Assembly: GCF_009915155.1 (NCBI RefSeq)
Contig: NZ_JAABLM010000011.1
Coordinates: forward strand, 48,326-112,325
Direction of reading: 5' to 3'
Source: Flavobacterium ichthyis
GTDB taxonomy: Bacteria > Bacteroidota > Bacteroidia > Flavobacteriales > Flavobacteriaceae
DNA: 64,000 nt
A program made the translations under genes and the position numbers. Of the stretch, positions 43,892 to 52,903 are shown one piece after another. Position 1 is the first letter of the stretch; each line of letters opens with the position of its first letter. The notes beneath the pieces are model-generated. The model did no database searches, was not told the DNA's origin, and worked only from the letters and a program-made list of their open reading frames with translations.

Positions 43892-44049
43892 AGAAGCAAA
43901 TTCCTGCTGTTCGTTGCAATCTTTTGGTAAAAAAAATATTTTTCTAAGCACTTGCAGGAGCTCCCGGAAGTCGCTCTGCAAGTACAAGAAAAATAATTTT
44001 TTTTCCACAAAAGGATTTCCACTTCCATCAGGGCTAAAACCCCTGCAAA
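43892..44049 (-). repeat. Dispersed nested-palindrome element, copy D (full length)
   Basis: On the minus strand: GCAGGGGTTTTAGCCC, GTGGAAATCCTTTTG, A/T arm, core hairpin 43951-43982 (CTTGCAGAGCGACT paired with AGCTCCTGCAAG), complementary A/T arm, CCAAAAGATTGCAACG, and GCAGGAATTTGCTTC. It is clearly homologous to copy C across nearly its full length. It lies between the convergent ferritin-like and pbpC genes. Confidence 0.7.
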
Positions 44050-44058
44050 TATTCAACA

Positions 44059-46473
44059 TTAATCATTCACAATCTCCATCCTGCGTTTAATTTCATTTCC
44101 GGATTCATCAGTAACGGTTACAAAGTAAGTTCCGGATTTAGCATTCACTTGCATCTCGTGAAAGGTTTGTGTAGTACCTAAAAATTTTTCGTTTAAATAC
44201 CAAAAAAGTTTAGCTTTCGGATTTGCATGTGCCACCCGAATCACAAACGGTTGGATTTCTCCACTAAAATTTTTCGTAAGATAAACTTTCCCGTTTTCCT
44301 TTGGATAAATAAAATCCATCGCATATAAATTCGATTCCAAACAATCGTCCCGAAAAGGCGGCAAAGTCACATAATCAATATGTTTCGATTTGTAATACAT
44401 TTCCATCACAGGCGGTAAAACAAACCAAGATTTGACCACCATATTTTCCACCATTTCGCAATTGCTATTCACCAAAAATTTTCCCGAAGCGTCCAAATGC
44501 ACCATTTTGTGAAATGGACAAGCCGTTGTTTGTTTGCTTTTCAAAGGAATCCATTGTTTCACTTTCGGACAATTTTCGTTGGCAATGTAACCGCTTAATT
44601 TGCAAACTTCCGCTTCTTCGAGGTCATTTAACGGCGGCGAAAACCATTTTTTTCGTGGCAATAAATTAAAAACATCAAATAAAATAGGTGATGCGCTCGA
44701 AACTCCCGTCAACGACGGACGCCCTTCGCCAGAAGCATTTCCTACCCAAACGCCAACTACATATCTCGAGTTAGTACCAATTGCCCAAGCATCCCGATTT
44801 CCAAAACTGGTACCGGTTTTCCAAGCAATTTCTAATGACGAATCGTAAAATTTCCACGCTTCATCGCCTTCGGGACGACTCACTTCTTTCATGGCATTAT
44901 ACGTTAACCAAATTGACGACGCACTTAAATTTTTTTTATCATAAGAATCCGAACCAAAATCAGGCACAAAATCAGCATTCCAGTTGAGTTCTACAAATTC
45001 GTTGTCACGGTACTTGGCATTATTTTCCGTAAAATAATTTAAGGTTGAGGTCAAACCTGCATATGTTTTCGTTAAATCCCAAAGATTGCTTTCGGCACCA
45101 CCTAAAATCAAAGATAAGCCGTAATGATTGGGATGTTTGTTGATATCGCGTAATTTGAAATCCTGCAATTGGTTGTAAAACTTGTAAACGCCGTGTTTTT
45201 GCAACATCAAAACCGCCGGAATATTAAGTGATCTTGCTAAAGCCCGACTTGCCGGAACAGCACCATCGTAGGTCATATCAAAATTTTGTGGAACATAACC
45301 GGCAATTTGCGTAGGAATATCCGCTACTAAAGTATTGGGTAAAATTTCGCCATTATCCAACATCGAAGCATATAAAAAAGGTTTTAAAATACTTCCCGTA
45401 CTTCGAGGAGCTGTGATGATATCCACATCTTTTTGGTGCATTTTATCTGTTGGAGCATTGCCTACATAACTCAAAATATTCCGTGTTTTCACATCCACGA
45501 CAATAACTGACAAATTATAAATTTCAGAATATTTGTATTGGTTGTAATAACGGGAAGCCATTTCGTTTACACGGTTTTGCAGATTAAATTTTACCGTTGT
45601 TTTGATGCGTTCTCCTTCATTTTTTTTGGCAATATTTTGTAAAAGATGTGGCGCAATTTGCGGTAACTGATGTGGTTTTTGAGGCAAATCTTCCAAAATG
45701 GAAACTTCGTAAGTATTTTGGTCGATTATTTTATTTTGAAATAATTTACGAAGTAAAGCATTGCGTTTTGCCAACAATTTCTGCTGATTTTTTCCAGGAT
45801 AAATCAAGCTTGGTGCATTTGGCAAAACAGCTAAAGTGGCGGTTTCTGCCCAAGACAATTGGTGCGGTTGTACGCCAAAATACCGCCATGAAGCCATTTC
45901 TAATCCTACCACATTTCCGCCGTATGGAGCATGAGCAGCATACAACTCAATTATTTTTTCTTTTGAGTGACGAAATTCTAACCTTGTGGAAAGGATTAAT
46001 TCAATTATTTTTTCAAAATAATTTCTTTTTTTTCCTTCACGAGACAATCTTATAACTTGTTGGGTTAAGGTGCTTCCACCACGAACGACTTTTCCGGCTT
46101 GATAATTTTGGTTGACCGCTTTTGCCATGGCAACGGGATTAAAACCAGGATGGTAATAAAAATGTTCGTCTTCAAAATAAACGATACACTTCTTAAATTT
46201 TTCCGGAACAGAATCTTGTGCCGGAAAACGCCATTGACCATCACGTGCGATTTTGGCTCCTAAAAGTTCTCCTTCCTCACTTTCAATAACCGTGGCATAA
46301 GGATTGTCGAATAAATTTTGCGGTAAGCAAAAATAATACGCAATTAAAAGCAACCCGAAGAAAATGCTCTTTTTCGGGTTGCGTTTGAGTTTATCTGAAA
46401 TGCGTTTTAAGAACGCCTTGGCTTTTTTCAACGGTAAGGTTTTATTTTTTCTTACCTCACCACATTTACCCAT
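44059..46473 (-). CDS. pbpC: Penicillin-binding protein 1C
   Basis: 804 residues: one membrane anchor (about 37-52), a family-51 glycosyltransferase domain (FEDEHFYYHPGFNP, then RGGSTLTQQV), a transpeptidase domain (STGSILKPF with the catalytic Ser, SLNIP, and KTGTSFGNRDAW) and a C-terminal BiPBP_C domain (IQPFVIRVAHANPKAKLFW). Bifunctional peptidoglycan synthase of the PbpC class. It overlaps the preceding alpha-2-macroglobulin gene by 22 bases, the pairing also known in E. coli, where both act in envelope repair or defence. Confidence 0.93.
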   Translation of the reverse strand: MGKCGEVRKNKTLPLKKAKAFLKRISDKLKRNPKKSIFFGLLLIAYYFCLPQNLFDNPYATVIESEEGELLGAKIARDGQWRFPAQDSVPEKFKKCIVYFEDEHFYYHPGFNPVAMAKAVNQNYQAGKVVRGGSTLTQQVIRLSREGKKRNYFEKIIELILSTRLEFRHSKEKIIELYAAHAPYGGNVVGLEMASWRYFGVQPHQLSWAETATLAVLPNAPSLIYPGKNQQKLLAKRNALLRKLFQNKIIDQNTYEVSILEDLPQKPHQLPQIAPHLLQNIAKKNEGERIKTTVKFNLQNRVNEMASRYYNQYKYSEIYNLSVIVVDVKTRNILSYVGNAPTDKMHQKDVDIITAPRSTGSILKPFLYASMLDNGEILPNTLVADIPTQIAGYVPQNFDMTYDGAVPASRALARSLNIPAVLMLQKHGVYKFYNQLQDFKLRDINKHPNHYGLSLILGGAESNLWDLTKTYAGLTSTLNYFTENNAKYRDNEFVELNWNADFVPDFGSDSYDKKNLSASSIWLTYNAMKEVSRPEGDEAWKFYDSSLEIAWKTGTSFGNRDAWAIGTNSRYVVGVWVGNASGEGRPSLTGVSSASPILFDVFNLLPRKKWFSPPLNDLEEAEVCKLSGYIANENCPKVKQWIPLKSKQTTACPFHKMVHLDASGKFLVNSNCEMVENMVVKSWFVLPPVMEMYYKSKHIDYVTLPPFRDDCLESNLYAMDFIYPKENGKVYLTKNFSGEIQPFVIRVAHANPKAKLFWYLNEKFLGTTQTFHEMQVNAKSGTYFVTVTDESGNEIKRRMEIVND

Positions 46474-49400
46474 TGGCCTTGCGTTCTGGCGATATACGAA
46501 TTATCGTACATGGCTTCGGCTTGAACGCCTGGAAGATAATATTTCCCGAGGTAAGAAGCGTTGAGCAAAATGCGGAAAGTCTTGGTTTCGTTGGCTTTTA
46601 AATCAAAATAAAAATTGGTGCGATCATCCCGGATATCGGTGTAACCCACTTTGTTGTCGGCGAAATCGCCATAATCTGTGAAACGGGTGTTTACAATTTC
46701 CCAACCAGAAGGTACAATTTGCGTTAGCGCCACATTTTCTATGCGTTCGCCAGACAGATTACCGATGGAAATTTGCGCAACAAACTCGGTTCCTTGTGGC
46801 AAATTTTGAATATTAATGGCGTTTCCTTTTCGGTCTTTGAAAACAATATCGGTGGCGAGATTTCGCTGCTGGGTTTGCTCTTGGCCAATTGGCAAAATTC
46901 CGCTGTAAATCACTTTGACGTACAAGGTGGCGTTTTTGTTGTTTTTCAAAGTGACTGCATTGCTTCCGCTGGAAATAGTTAATGTTCTATCTGCGAAATT
47001 TTTTGAGGTTTTAACGCTATGAGATTTTCCTGCATTCGTAAAACTCACATCCACACCTTTTGAGCCCATTTGCATTGCAAATTTCGACATGGCATATAAA
47101 CAGTAAGCCGTGGTTTGGGTTGACATCCATTGGCTTGATGACATTCTTGCTGCTAATTTATTGGCCATTTGAAAAGCTTCCGTTTTTTTGCCTAAAACCA
47201 ATAAAGTTTCCAATGCCATCGCTCTATTTCTTTCGGGCGAACCGTAATAAGAATAATATCCGTAAGCATTTTCTTCTTCAATTACACTTTGATTGAGCAA
47301 TGCCAAACCAATATTTTTCTGCCCCGCTAACCCGTATGTTGCCGCCAAACGAATTTTGCTTTCATTTGAAATTCCGTTGGTTTCTCGTAGTCGGTTCATC
47401 GATGATAAATCTGGTGAACCTGCAAGCGCTAAAGTATATAATCGATAAGCTTGCGCGAAATCGTTTCGGTAGGCTTCATAAAAACGCCATTGTTTTGCAG
47501 TTCTGGATTGGTAATCAATCCACTGTTTTTTCACATTTGCCGGCAAGGCATAACCTTTTTTCTCGGCTTCAATTAAAAAATGTCCTACGTAAGAAGTACT
47601 CCAATCGTCAGGAGATTGTTGGCCTTGCCAATAGGCAAAACCGCCATTTGCTACCTGAAATTGAATCAATTTTTGAATTCCGGCAGTAACATTTTTCTGG
47701 ATTTTTGCTTTTCGGTTGGCGTCAACATCGGCAATATCTGCCAGATATAATTGTGGAAAAACGCTCGAGGTGGTTTGCTCCAAACAGCCGTGAGGATATT
47801 GAATTAAATAATCCAAACGCTTGTTAAAATCAATCGACGGGAAGGATGAAACTTCTAATTTAGCCACATTGCTTCCGGCAACACCAAAAGAATTCCAGTT
47901 GATGGTTCCCGAACTGTTAGGTTCTAAAATTAATTCTTTAAAATCATGGGTCACAGGATTCGGGTTCAAAACATCTAATTCAATATCGAAACTCGCTTTT
48001 TCTTTTCCGGAAGTTGCCACGACGGAAACGGTTCCTATACCGGAATTTTGCCCTACTTCGAGATCAAAATAAGCGATTTTTTCATCAGGATTGGCAAAGG
48101 TTACATTTTGACGAACGTTATTAATGACTTTCAAGTACTTGTTAGTTGTAATTTGCAACGAAACATTTTTCACGTGTTTTTCCATCGCAAAAACAGTTAC
48201 TGGAAGTGTTACTTTTTCGCCCGGAGAAACTTTTCGCGGAAGCGAAGCCAATACCATCAAAGGATTTCTAACAGGAGTTGTTTTTTCGATACTTCCGTAA
48301 GCTCCGGTTTCGGCATTTCCGGCCACAACCATCGTTCTAACTGAACCTACATATTTTGGTAAGGTAATTTCGTGATTTTTAGTTTCGCCTTTTTTCAAAG
48401 AAAATGGTCCTAAATAAATCACCATCGGCTTGAATCGATTGGCTTTTTTGGCTTGACCACCACCCAAATCTTCATCACCACCAATGCTGAAAATTTGGTT
48501 AACTTTTCCACCATAAGCTCCAATCACATCGTCGTAAACATCCCAAGTTTTTACGCCAAGCGCTTCTTTGGCATAAAAACTATTCCACGCATTTGGGGTT
48601 TTAAAACGAGTTAAATCGAGCAAACCATCATCTACAATCGCAATGGTGTAAGTCATGGCTTTACCAGATTTTTCACTGATTTTCAGATTGGTTTTTTGTT
48701 CGGGTTTTAACACCGAAGCCATCGCAATTTGTGGTTCGAGTACGGTATTTTTGTCAATCACTTCTATCGGAACAATTCCGTAAAGGCGAATTGGCGAATC
48801 GTTTTTGGTTGACGCATGAGGCTGAATCAAAGTAATGTGAATGTAAACATTTGGCGCCATTTTTTCGGTGATGGGAATTTCCACTTGTGTTTCGCCATCT
48901 TTTGTTTTTGCCCAAATGGTTTGCACCACTTGCGAGCCATTTTCTAAAGAAATTAATGCTCTGCTTCCTTCGCTTGACGGAAATGAGATTTGCGCTTTTT
49001 CGCCTACATTATATTTTTCCTTATCAGTAGAAAACACGAGCATTTTGGCTTCATCACCTTCTGCATTTCGGGTTTTTCCAGACCAACTTGGCCAATCAAT
49101 CACTACGGTTGTTCCGGTTGAATGTCCACCTTCAGAATCAAATACCTGAACTAAATATCTTCCCCATTCGTCTTCGTCAGTAGCAAAAGAAAATTTTGCC
49201 TTGCCGGAAGCATCGGTATTTATTGTTTGAGCATAAAAAGCTGTATTTAAAGAAGTTGAGCTGTAATTAGAAAAATCGTCAGAAGCGTCCCACCACCATC
49301 TCCAATCTACTTTATAAACCCGAACGTCTAAATTTTTAGTAGCTTTTGGAACGCCATTTTGGTTAACTGTTACCACTTCAAAAGTATTTTTTTTACCGGT

Positions 49401-51947
49401 TTCGAGCATTCCGTATTTGTTCGGTTCAGGCGATTTTATGCCGACATAAGTTTGAAATGGCGAAAAACTTGCCGTTACCACATCGGTACTTACATCGCCA
49501 CCATTTTCGTACACTTTAGTTACGAAAGCCGCTTTCAACATTCCCGGAGCTTGCGATTGTAATCTTGGCTGAATTGAAACATTCACGCGACCATTTTCGT
49601 CAATTTTTCCGGAAAAAATATTAATCTCTTCGGTTGAAAATTTACGGGAAGGATTGTCAAAAGTAAATTTTGGAAACTTAGAAAATTCGGTTTTTTGTTG
49701 CGAAAATTTGGCTTGCATTTCGAGTTTTAAATCTTTTGCGATAGCACCATGAAGCCAAGATACATCGACATTTGCTGTATTATTTTTGGCCGAAAAAAGC
49801 ATCTTACCTTCAAAACCATTTTTAATTTTTAAACGATTTGGTTTAATGGTTTCAATTTTAATTGACTTATAAAAACGAGCACCTCCCACGGAAACTACTG
49901 CTTCATAATTTCCAGTTGGCGAATTGGGTTGTGTTTTAAAAGCAAAGCGGTAATGATTTAATGCAGAATATTTTTGTACTTTTTGGTACACGATTTTTCC
50001 ATTAGGATCAGATAATTTTAATTTTACCGGATGAGTATTGGGCAAACGGCTCGATTTGTCATTCAACAAAAACGACAAATACAAAGTATCTCCCGGACGC
50101 CAAACGCCTCTTTCGCCATAAATAAAACCTTTGAGGCCTTTTTGCAAAACTTCGCCATCCACATTAAAATTACTTACGGATTGCGAATAACCTTCGTCTA
50201 ACTTTAAATAGGTAGTATTTTTATCTTTTTTTACAATGGCAAAAAACGCTTTTTTGTCCAAAGAAAAACTTGCGGTTCCATCACCATCCGTTTCCGAGGT
50301 GGCTAATTTTTGTTTTTGAAAATTATACAAATCTACGGTAGCTCCTGAAACTGCTTCGGCAGAAACGATATTGGTTACCGCAAAAAAATAAGTGTTATTT
50401 TCACCTCGTTTGGCAATGACACCCAAGTCTGAAGCGAGGACATTTGTCGCTACTTTTTTGTTGGAATAAAAAGATTTGTCACACGGATTATCGCGTTGGT
50501 TCCAGTCGTAATCATAATCGTAATAATCGTAATCATAGCCGTCATATTCCGAGAAATCTTCGGCTTCTTCGTCATCGTCTTCGTTGCTTTCTTCTGCCAA
50601 AGGCGTTGTGCAACCGTATAGCGAATACGATGGTTTGATGGTCAATTCCACCCGATAAATCGCGCCAGGTTCTGGAGTAATTAAAGTAGAAAGGTCGATG
50701 GCAAAGGTGTTCCATTTTTTATAATTTGCCATTTTGTTTGTGGTAAGATCGAGTGTTTTTTTAGCAATCGGAAGTGCGACTTTTCTTAGATCGTAATTAC
50801 CGTTGAGTTGGTTGTCTTGTAAAAATTGCAGAACATTATTTTCGAAAATCCTAAACACTTTGACGTCCACTTTTTTTAAACTTGCGGCTTCGAAATTAAT
50901 TTTCAAATTGCTCGAACTTGGCAAAATGGTTCCACTTTTTACAAAACGAACTTCGGGTTTTATTTGTTCAAAATTGACTTTTGCCGCATAACCTTTTTTC
51001 ATTTTGTAACCGTCGGTATTTTCAATTCCTTGAAAAACTTCGAGCAAAAGATTACCGTCTAAAGCAATATCCGAAAAAACTTTCAACACATTCCCATCAA
51101 CGCCAAAACGCAGATTATTAGCGGTTTCTAAAGCAATCAAACCGCTAAAATCTTGGTCTTTTTTGAGCGGATCAGAAAAATTAATGTGTAACGATTGATT
51201 ATTGGCATCAGCCACGCGAACGCCAATTATTTTAAAATTATTTTTGCCGGGAATGGCAAATTCCATCTCGCCTTTTTTGTCGATATCAGCATCGTCGCCA
51301 TCCCATTTTATGGTGATGGAACTATCGTCATCGCCACGCTGAATTTTATCGATTACCACATTAAATTCAGAAGTTTCTTTTTGGCTTTCGTTAAATTTTA
51401 TGGGCAGTTTATTTCCGTTTTGTTCTGCCGAAATTATTTTTTTTGCCGTTTCTAAATCCATGTTGTCGGCAGTTTTTAGCAGCACATTCAAAAACTGAGA
51501 ATCTTTATTATACGACTGTAAATCAACCGTTTCAACCACAAAATCTTGCGCAATGGTTTTTACAGTAAAATTAAATTCCCGGAGTTCTTTGTTGGGAATG
51601 TCAATTAATTTATCCAGATGAAGCGTGACTTGATATTGCTCGTTTTGTTTCAACTTTTTATTCGGTTGAAATGCGATTACGTTGTTAGGCAAAAGAACGA
51701 CTTTCCCGTCAACACTTGGCGAAATATCAAAGATATCGCTGTCTAATTCTTCGTTGGGTTTCCATTCATTTTTAGAAAAAGCCAATCCCACTTGGATATC
51801 AGCATTTGCGGAAATCGTTCCCGAAGAAAAACTGGTAATGTAATCTTTGAAAAGCGCAAAGTCTGAATCAAAGTCTGATGGCGATTTTTTACAAGAATTG
51901 AGGATAAAAAATACAGTAAACAGGACAAGCAATCGAGAGGTTTTCAT
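46452..51947 (-). CDS. Bacterial alpha-2-macroglobulin family lipoprotein
   Basis: 1831 residues. Lipoprotein signal (FTVFFILNSCKKSP, Cys near residue 19), then many MG-type beta domains and a thioester domain with HGCLEQTTSS (Cys1388 and Gln1391 forming the reactive thioester), followed by an alpha-hexamer and C-terminal receptor-like domain. Such proteins trap and crosslink foreign proteases in the periplasm and are paired with PbpC. A strongly acidic, Tyr/Asp-rich low-complexity stretch (about residues 454-485, YDYDYYDYDYDW) is odd and lies between MG domains. The open frame is intact. Confidence 0.92.
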   Translation of the reverse strand: MKTSRLLVLFTVFFILNSCKKSPSDFDSDFALFKDYITSFSSGTISANADIQVGLAFSKNEWKPNEELDSDIFDISPSVDGKVVLLPNNVIAFQPNKKLKQNEQYQVTLHLDKLIDIPNKELREFNFTVKTIAQDFVVETVDLQSYNKDSQFLNVLLKTADNMDLETAKKIISAEQNGNKLPIKFNESQKETSEFNVVIDKIQRGDDDSSITIKWDGDDADIDKKGEMEFAIPGKNNFKIIGVRVADANNQSLHINFSDPLKKDQDFSGLIALETANNLRFGVDGNVLKVFSDIALDGNLLLEVFQGIENTDGYKMKKGYAAKVNFEQIKPEVRFVKSGTILPSSSNLKINFEAASLKKVDVKVFRIFENNVLQFLQDNQLNGNYDLRKVALPIAKKTLDLTTNKMANYKKWNTFAIDLSTLITPEPGAIYRVELTIKPSYSLYGCTTPLAEESNEDDDEEAEDFSEYDGYDYDYYDYDYDWNQRDNPCDKSFYSNKKVATNVLASDLGVIAKRGENNTYFFAVTNIVSAEAVSGATVDLYNFQKQKLATSETDGDGTASFSLDKKAFFAIVKKDKNTTYLKLDEGYSQSVSNFNVDGEVLQKGLKGFIYGERGVWRPGDTLYLSFLLNDKSSRLPNTHPVKLKLSDPNGKIVYQKVQKYSALNHYRFAFKTQPNSPTGNYEAVVSVGGARFYKSIKIETIKPNRLKIKNGFEGKMLFSAKNNTANVDVSWLHGAIAKDLKLEMQAKFSQQKTEFSKFPKFTFDNPSRKFSTEEINIFSGKIDENGRVNVSIQPRLQSQAPGMLKAAFVTKVYENGGDVSTDVVTASFSPFQTYVGIKSPEPNKYGMLETGKKNTFEVVTVNQNGVPKATKNLDVRVYKVDWRWWWDASDDFSNYSSTSLNTAFYAQTINTDASGKAKFSFATDEDEWGRYLVQVFDSEGGHSTGTTVVIDWPSWSGKTRNAEGDEAKMLVFSTDKEKYNVGEKAQISFPSSEGSRALISLENGSQVVQTIWAKTKDGETQVEIPITEKMAPNVYIHITLIQPHASTKNDSPIRLYGIVPIEVIDKNTVLEPQIAMASVLKPEQKTNLKISEKSGKAMTYTIAIVDDGLLDLTRFKTPNAWNSFYAKEALGVKTWDVYDDVIGAYGGKVNQIFSIGGDEDLGGGQAKKANRFKPMVIYLGPFSLKKGETKNHEITLPKYVGSVRTMVVAGNAETGAYGSIEKTTPVRNPLMVLASLPRKVSPGEKVTLPVTVFAMEKHVKNVSLQITTNKYLKVINNVRQNVTFANPDEKIAYFDLEVGQNSGIGTVSVVATSGKEKASFDIELDVLNPNPVTHDFKELILEPNSSGTINWNSFGVAGSNVAKLEVSSFPSIDFNKRLDYLIQYPHGCLEQTTSSVFPQLYLADIADVDANRKAKIQKNVTAGIQKLIQFQVANGGFAYWQGQQSPDDWSTSYVGHFLIEAEKKGYALPANVKKQWIDYQSRTAKQWRFYEAYRNDFAQAYRLYTLALAGSPDLSSMNRLRETNGISNESKIRLAATYGLAGQKNIGLALLNQSVIEEENAYGYYSYYGSPERNRAMALETLLVLGKKTEAFQMANKLAARMSSSQWMSTQTTAYCLYAMSKFAMQMGSKGVDVSFTNAGKSHSVKTSKNFADRTLTISSGSNAVTLKNNKNATLYVKVIYSGILPIGQEQTQQRNLATDIVFKDRKGNAINIQNLPQGTEFVAQISIGNLSGERIENVALTQIVPSGWEIVNTRFTDYGDFADNKVGYTDIRDDRTNFYFDLKANETKTFRILLNASYLGKYYLPGVQAEAMYDNSYIARTQGQWVNVVR

Positions 51948-52136
51948 GTTTTTGGAAGGTGTTTAATAAAACGTTTGCTTTTAGTTCGGGCATTTCTGCA
52001 TAACTCTTTATGCCAGTGAAATATTGTAATAAATGTAGTAATAAATTTTTCACATCGCCAAATTATTTTTACAACAAAATTTAACTTGGCGTATTGATTT
52101 TTAATTAGCTTTGAAAATTATTTATCCTTACAAGCC

Positions 52137-52268
52137 ATGAAGTTAAATTATCTTGTTTTAGATGACCATCTGTCTGTTGTGGATGTTTTGGCAAATTGCA
52201 TATTGACTACAGATACATCAAAATTAACCTCGATAGCGCGGATTTTCAATCCGTGCCGCAAACAATAA
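52137..52268 (+). pseudogene. Possible remnant of a response-regulator receiver domain
   Basis: A 43-residue frame starting MKLNYLVLDDHLSVVDVLAN resembles the first strand, acidic pair and helix of a receiver domain, then the sequence breaks off into the REP-like hairpin, ending RIFNPCRKQ. Too short to be functional as a receiver; the match is by eye only and chance is possible. Confidence 0.25.
52236..52256. repeat. REP-like hairpin
   Basis: GCGCGGATT-TTC-AATCCGTGC: 9-base arms with one G-T pair and a 3-base loop, GC-rich in an AT-rich context. It resembles the short palindromes mobilised by REP-associated tyrosine transposases in Bacteroidetes. Only one copy noticed in the window. Confidence 0.45.
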
Positions 52269-52346
52269 AACCACATTTGCAATAGTGTCGTCTTTTTTTG
52301 AGTTATAAGAAATTCATTTACTCACTTGAACATAACACACCCCTAA

Positions 52347-52360
52347 CCCCTCAATAGGGG
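52347..52360. repeat. CCCCT hairpin, probably a dispersed short repeat
   Basis: CCCCTCAATAGGGG forms a 5-bp stem with a 4-base loop and is preceded by a further ACCCCTA copy. I recall this CCCCTAACCCCT type sequence as frequent between Flavobacteriaceae genes. It could help end the tadA transcript but lacks a T-run on that strand. Confidence 0.35.
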
Positions 52361-52376
52361 AATTTTAAAACTAAAC

Positions 52377-52817
52377 TCACCTCCTCCGCTCCGCAAAAAA
52401 TTTCCTAACCAAATCGCCACATTCTTGTTCAAGAATTCCGTGAATTACTTCGGTTTTGGGATGAAGTTTTGTCCCCAAAGCTCTGTAACCACGATGTTCG
52501 TCACTGGCGCCAAAAACAATTTTGCTAATTTGACTCCAATACAAAGCTCCGGCACACATTTGGCAAGGTTCGAGGGTAACGTAAAGTGTACAATTTTTTA
52601 AATATTTTCCACCTAAAAAATTAGCAGCTGCTGTTATGCTTTGCATTTCGGCGTGAGCTGTGACGTCATTGAGCATTTCGGTAAGGTTGTGGCTTTTGGC
52701 AATGATTTGGTTTCCAGCAACAATAACCGCTCCAACAGGAATTTCGCCTTTTGCATAAGCAACTTCCGCTTCATGTAAGGCTTTTTGCATAAAAAATTCG
52801 TCAGTGAAAATATCCAT
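52377..52817 (-). CDS. tadA: tRNA-specific adenosine deaminase
   Basis: Deaminates adenosine 34 to inosine in tRNA-Arg(ACG). 146 residues from the ATG at 52817. Zinc site and catalytic residues: HAE at 55-57 and PCQMC with Cys85/Cys88, in the cytidine-deaminase fold. A longer start at 52835 only adds MNSWQK and is less likely. The family also contains guanine deaminases, so tRNA specificity is inferred from motif context. Divergent from dxs. Confidence 0.88.
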   Translation of the reverse strand: MDIFTDEFFMQKALHEAEVAYAKGEIPVGAVIVAGNQIIAKSHNLTEMLNDVTAHAEMQSITAAANFLGGKYLKNCTLYVTLEPCQMCAGALYWSQISKIVFGASDEHRGYRALGTKLHPKTEVIHGILEQECGDLVRKFFAERRR

Positions 52818-52891
52818 TTTTTGCCACGAATTCACGAATTTGGTTTTTCTGAAATCGTTAATATCGGACGTAAAAATACAATTTCAAATAG

Positions 52892-52899
52892 TATCTTTG
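52892..52899 (+). promoter_or_regulatory. -7 box of dxs, 4 bases from the ATG
   Basis: TATCTTTG matches TAnnTTTG and ends only 4 bases before the ATG at 52904, so the transcript would begin at or near the start codon (leaderless). No clear -33. Confidence 0.5.
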
Positions 52900-52903
52900 T
52901 GGC

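Larger units (their letters stand above)
51948..52376. other. 429-bp region between alpha-2-macroglobulin gene and tadA
   Basis: No full gene. It contains a 43-codon frame (52137-52268), a REP-like hairpin (52236-52256) inside its 3' end, and a hairpin CCCCT/AGGGG (52347-52360) near the tadA end. The first 180 bp show no structure I can support. Confidence 0.5.

Noticed and set aside
45648..46055. 135-residue frame antisense to pbpC
   Set aside because: Opposite the conserved glycosyltransferase domain of pbpC; no independent support.
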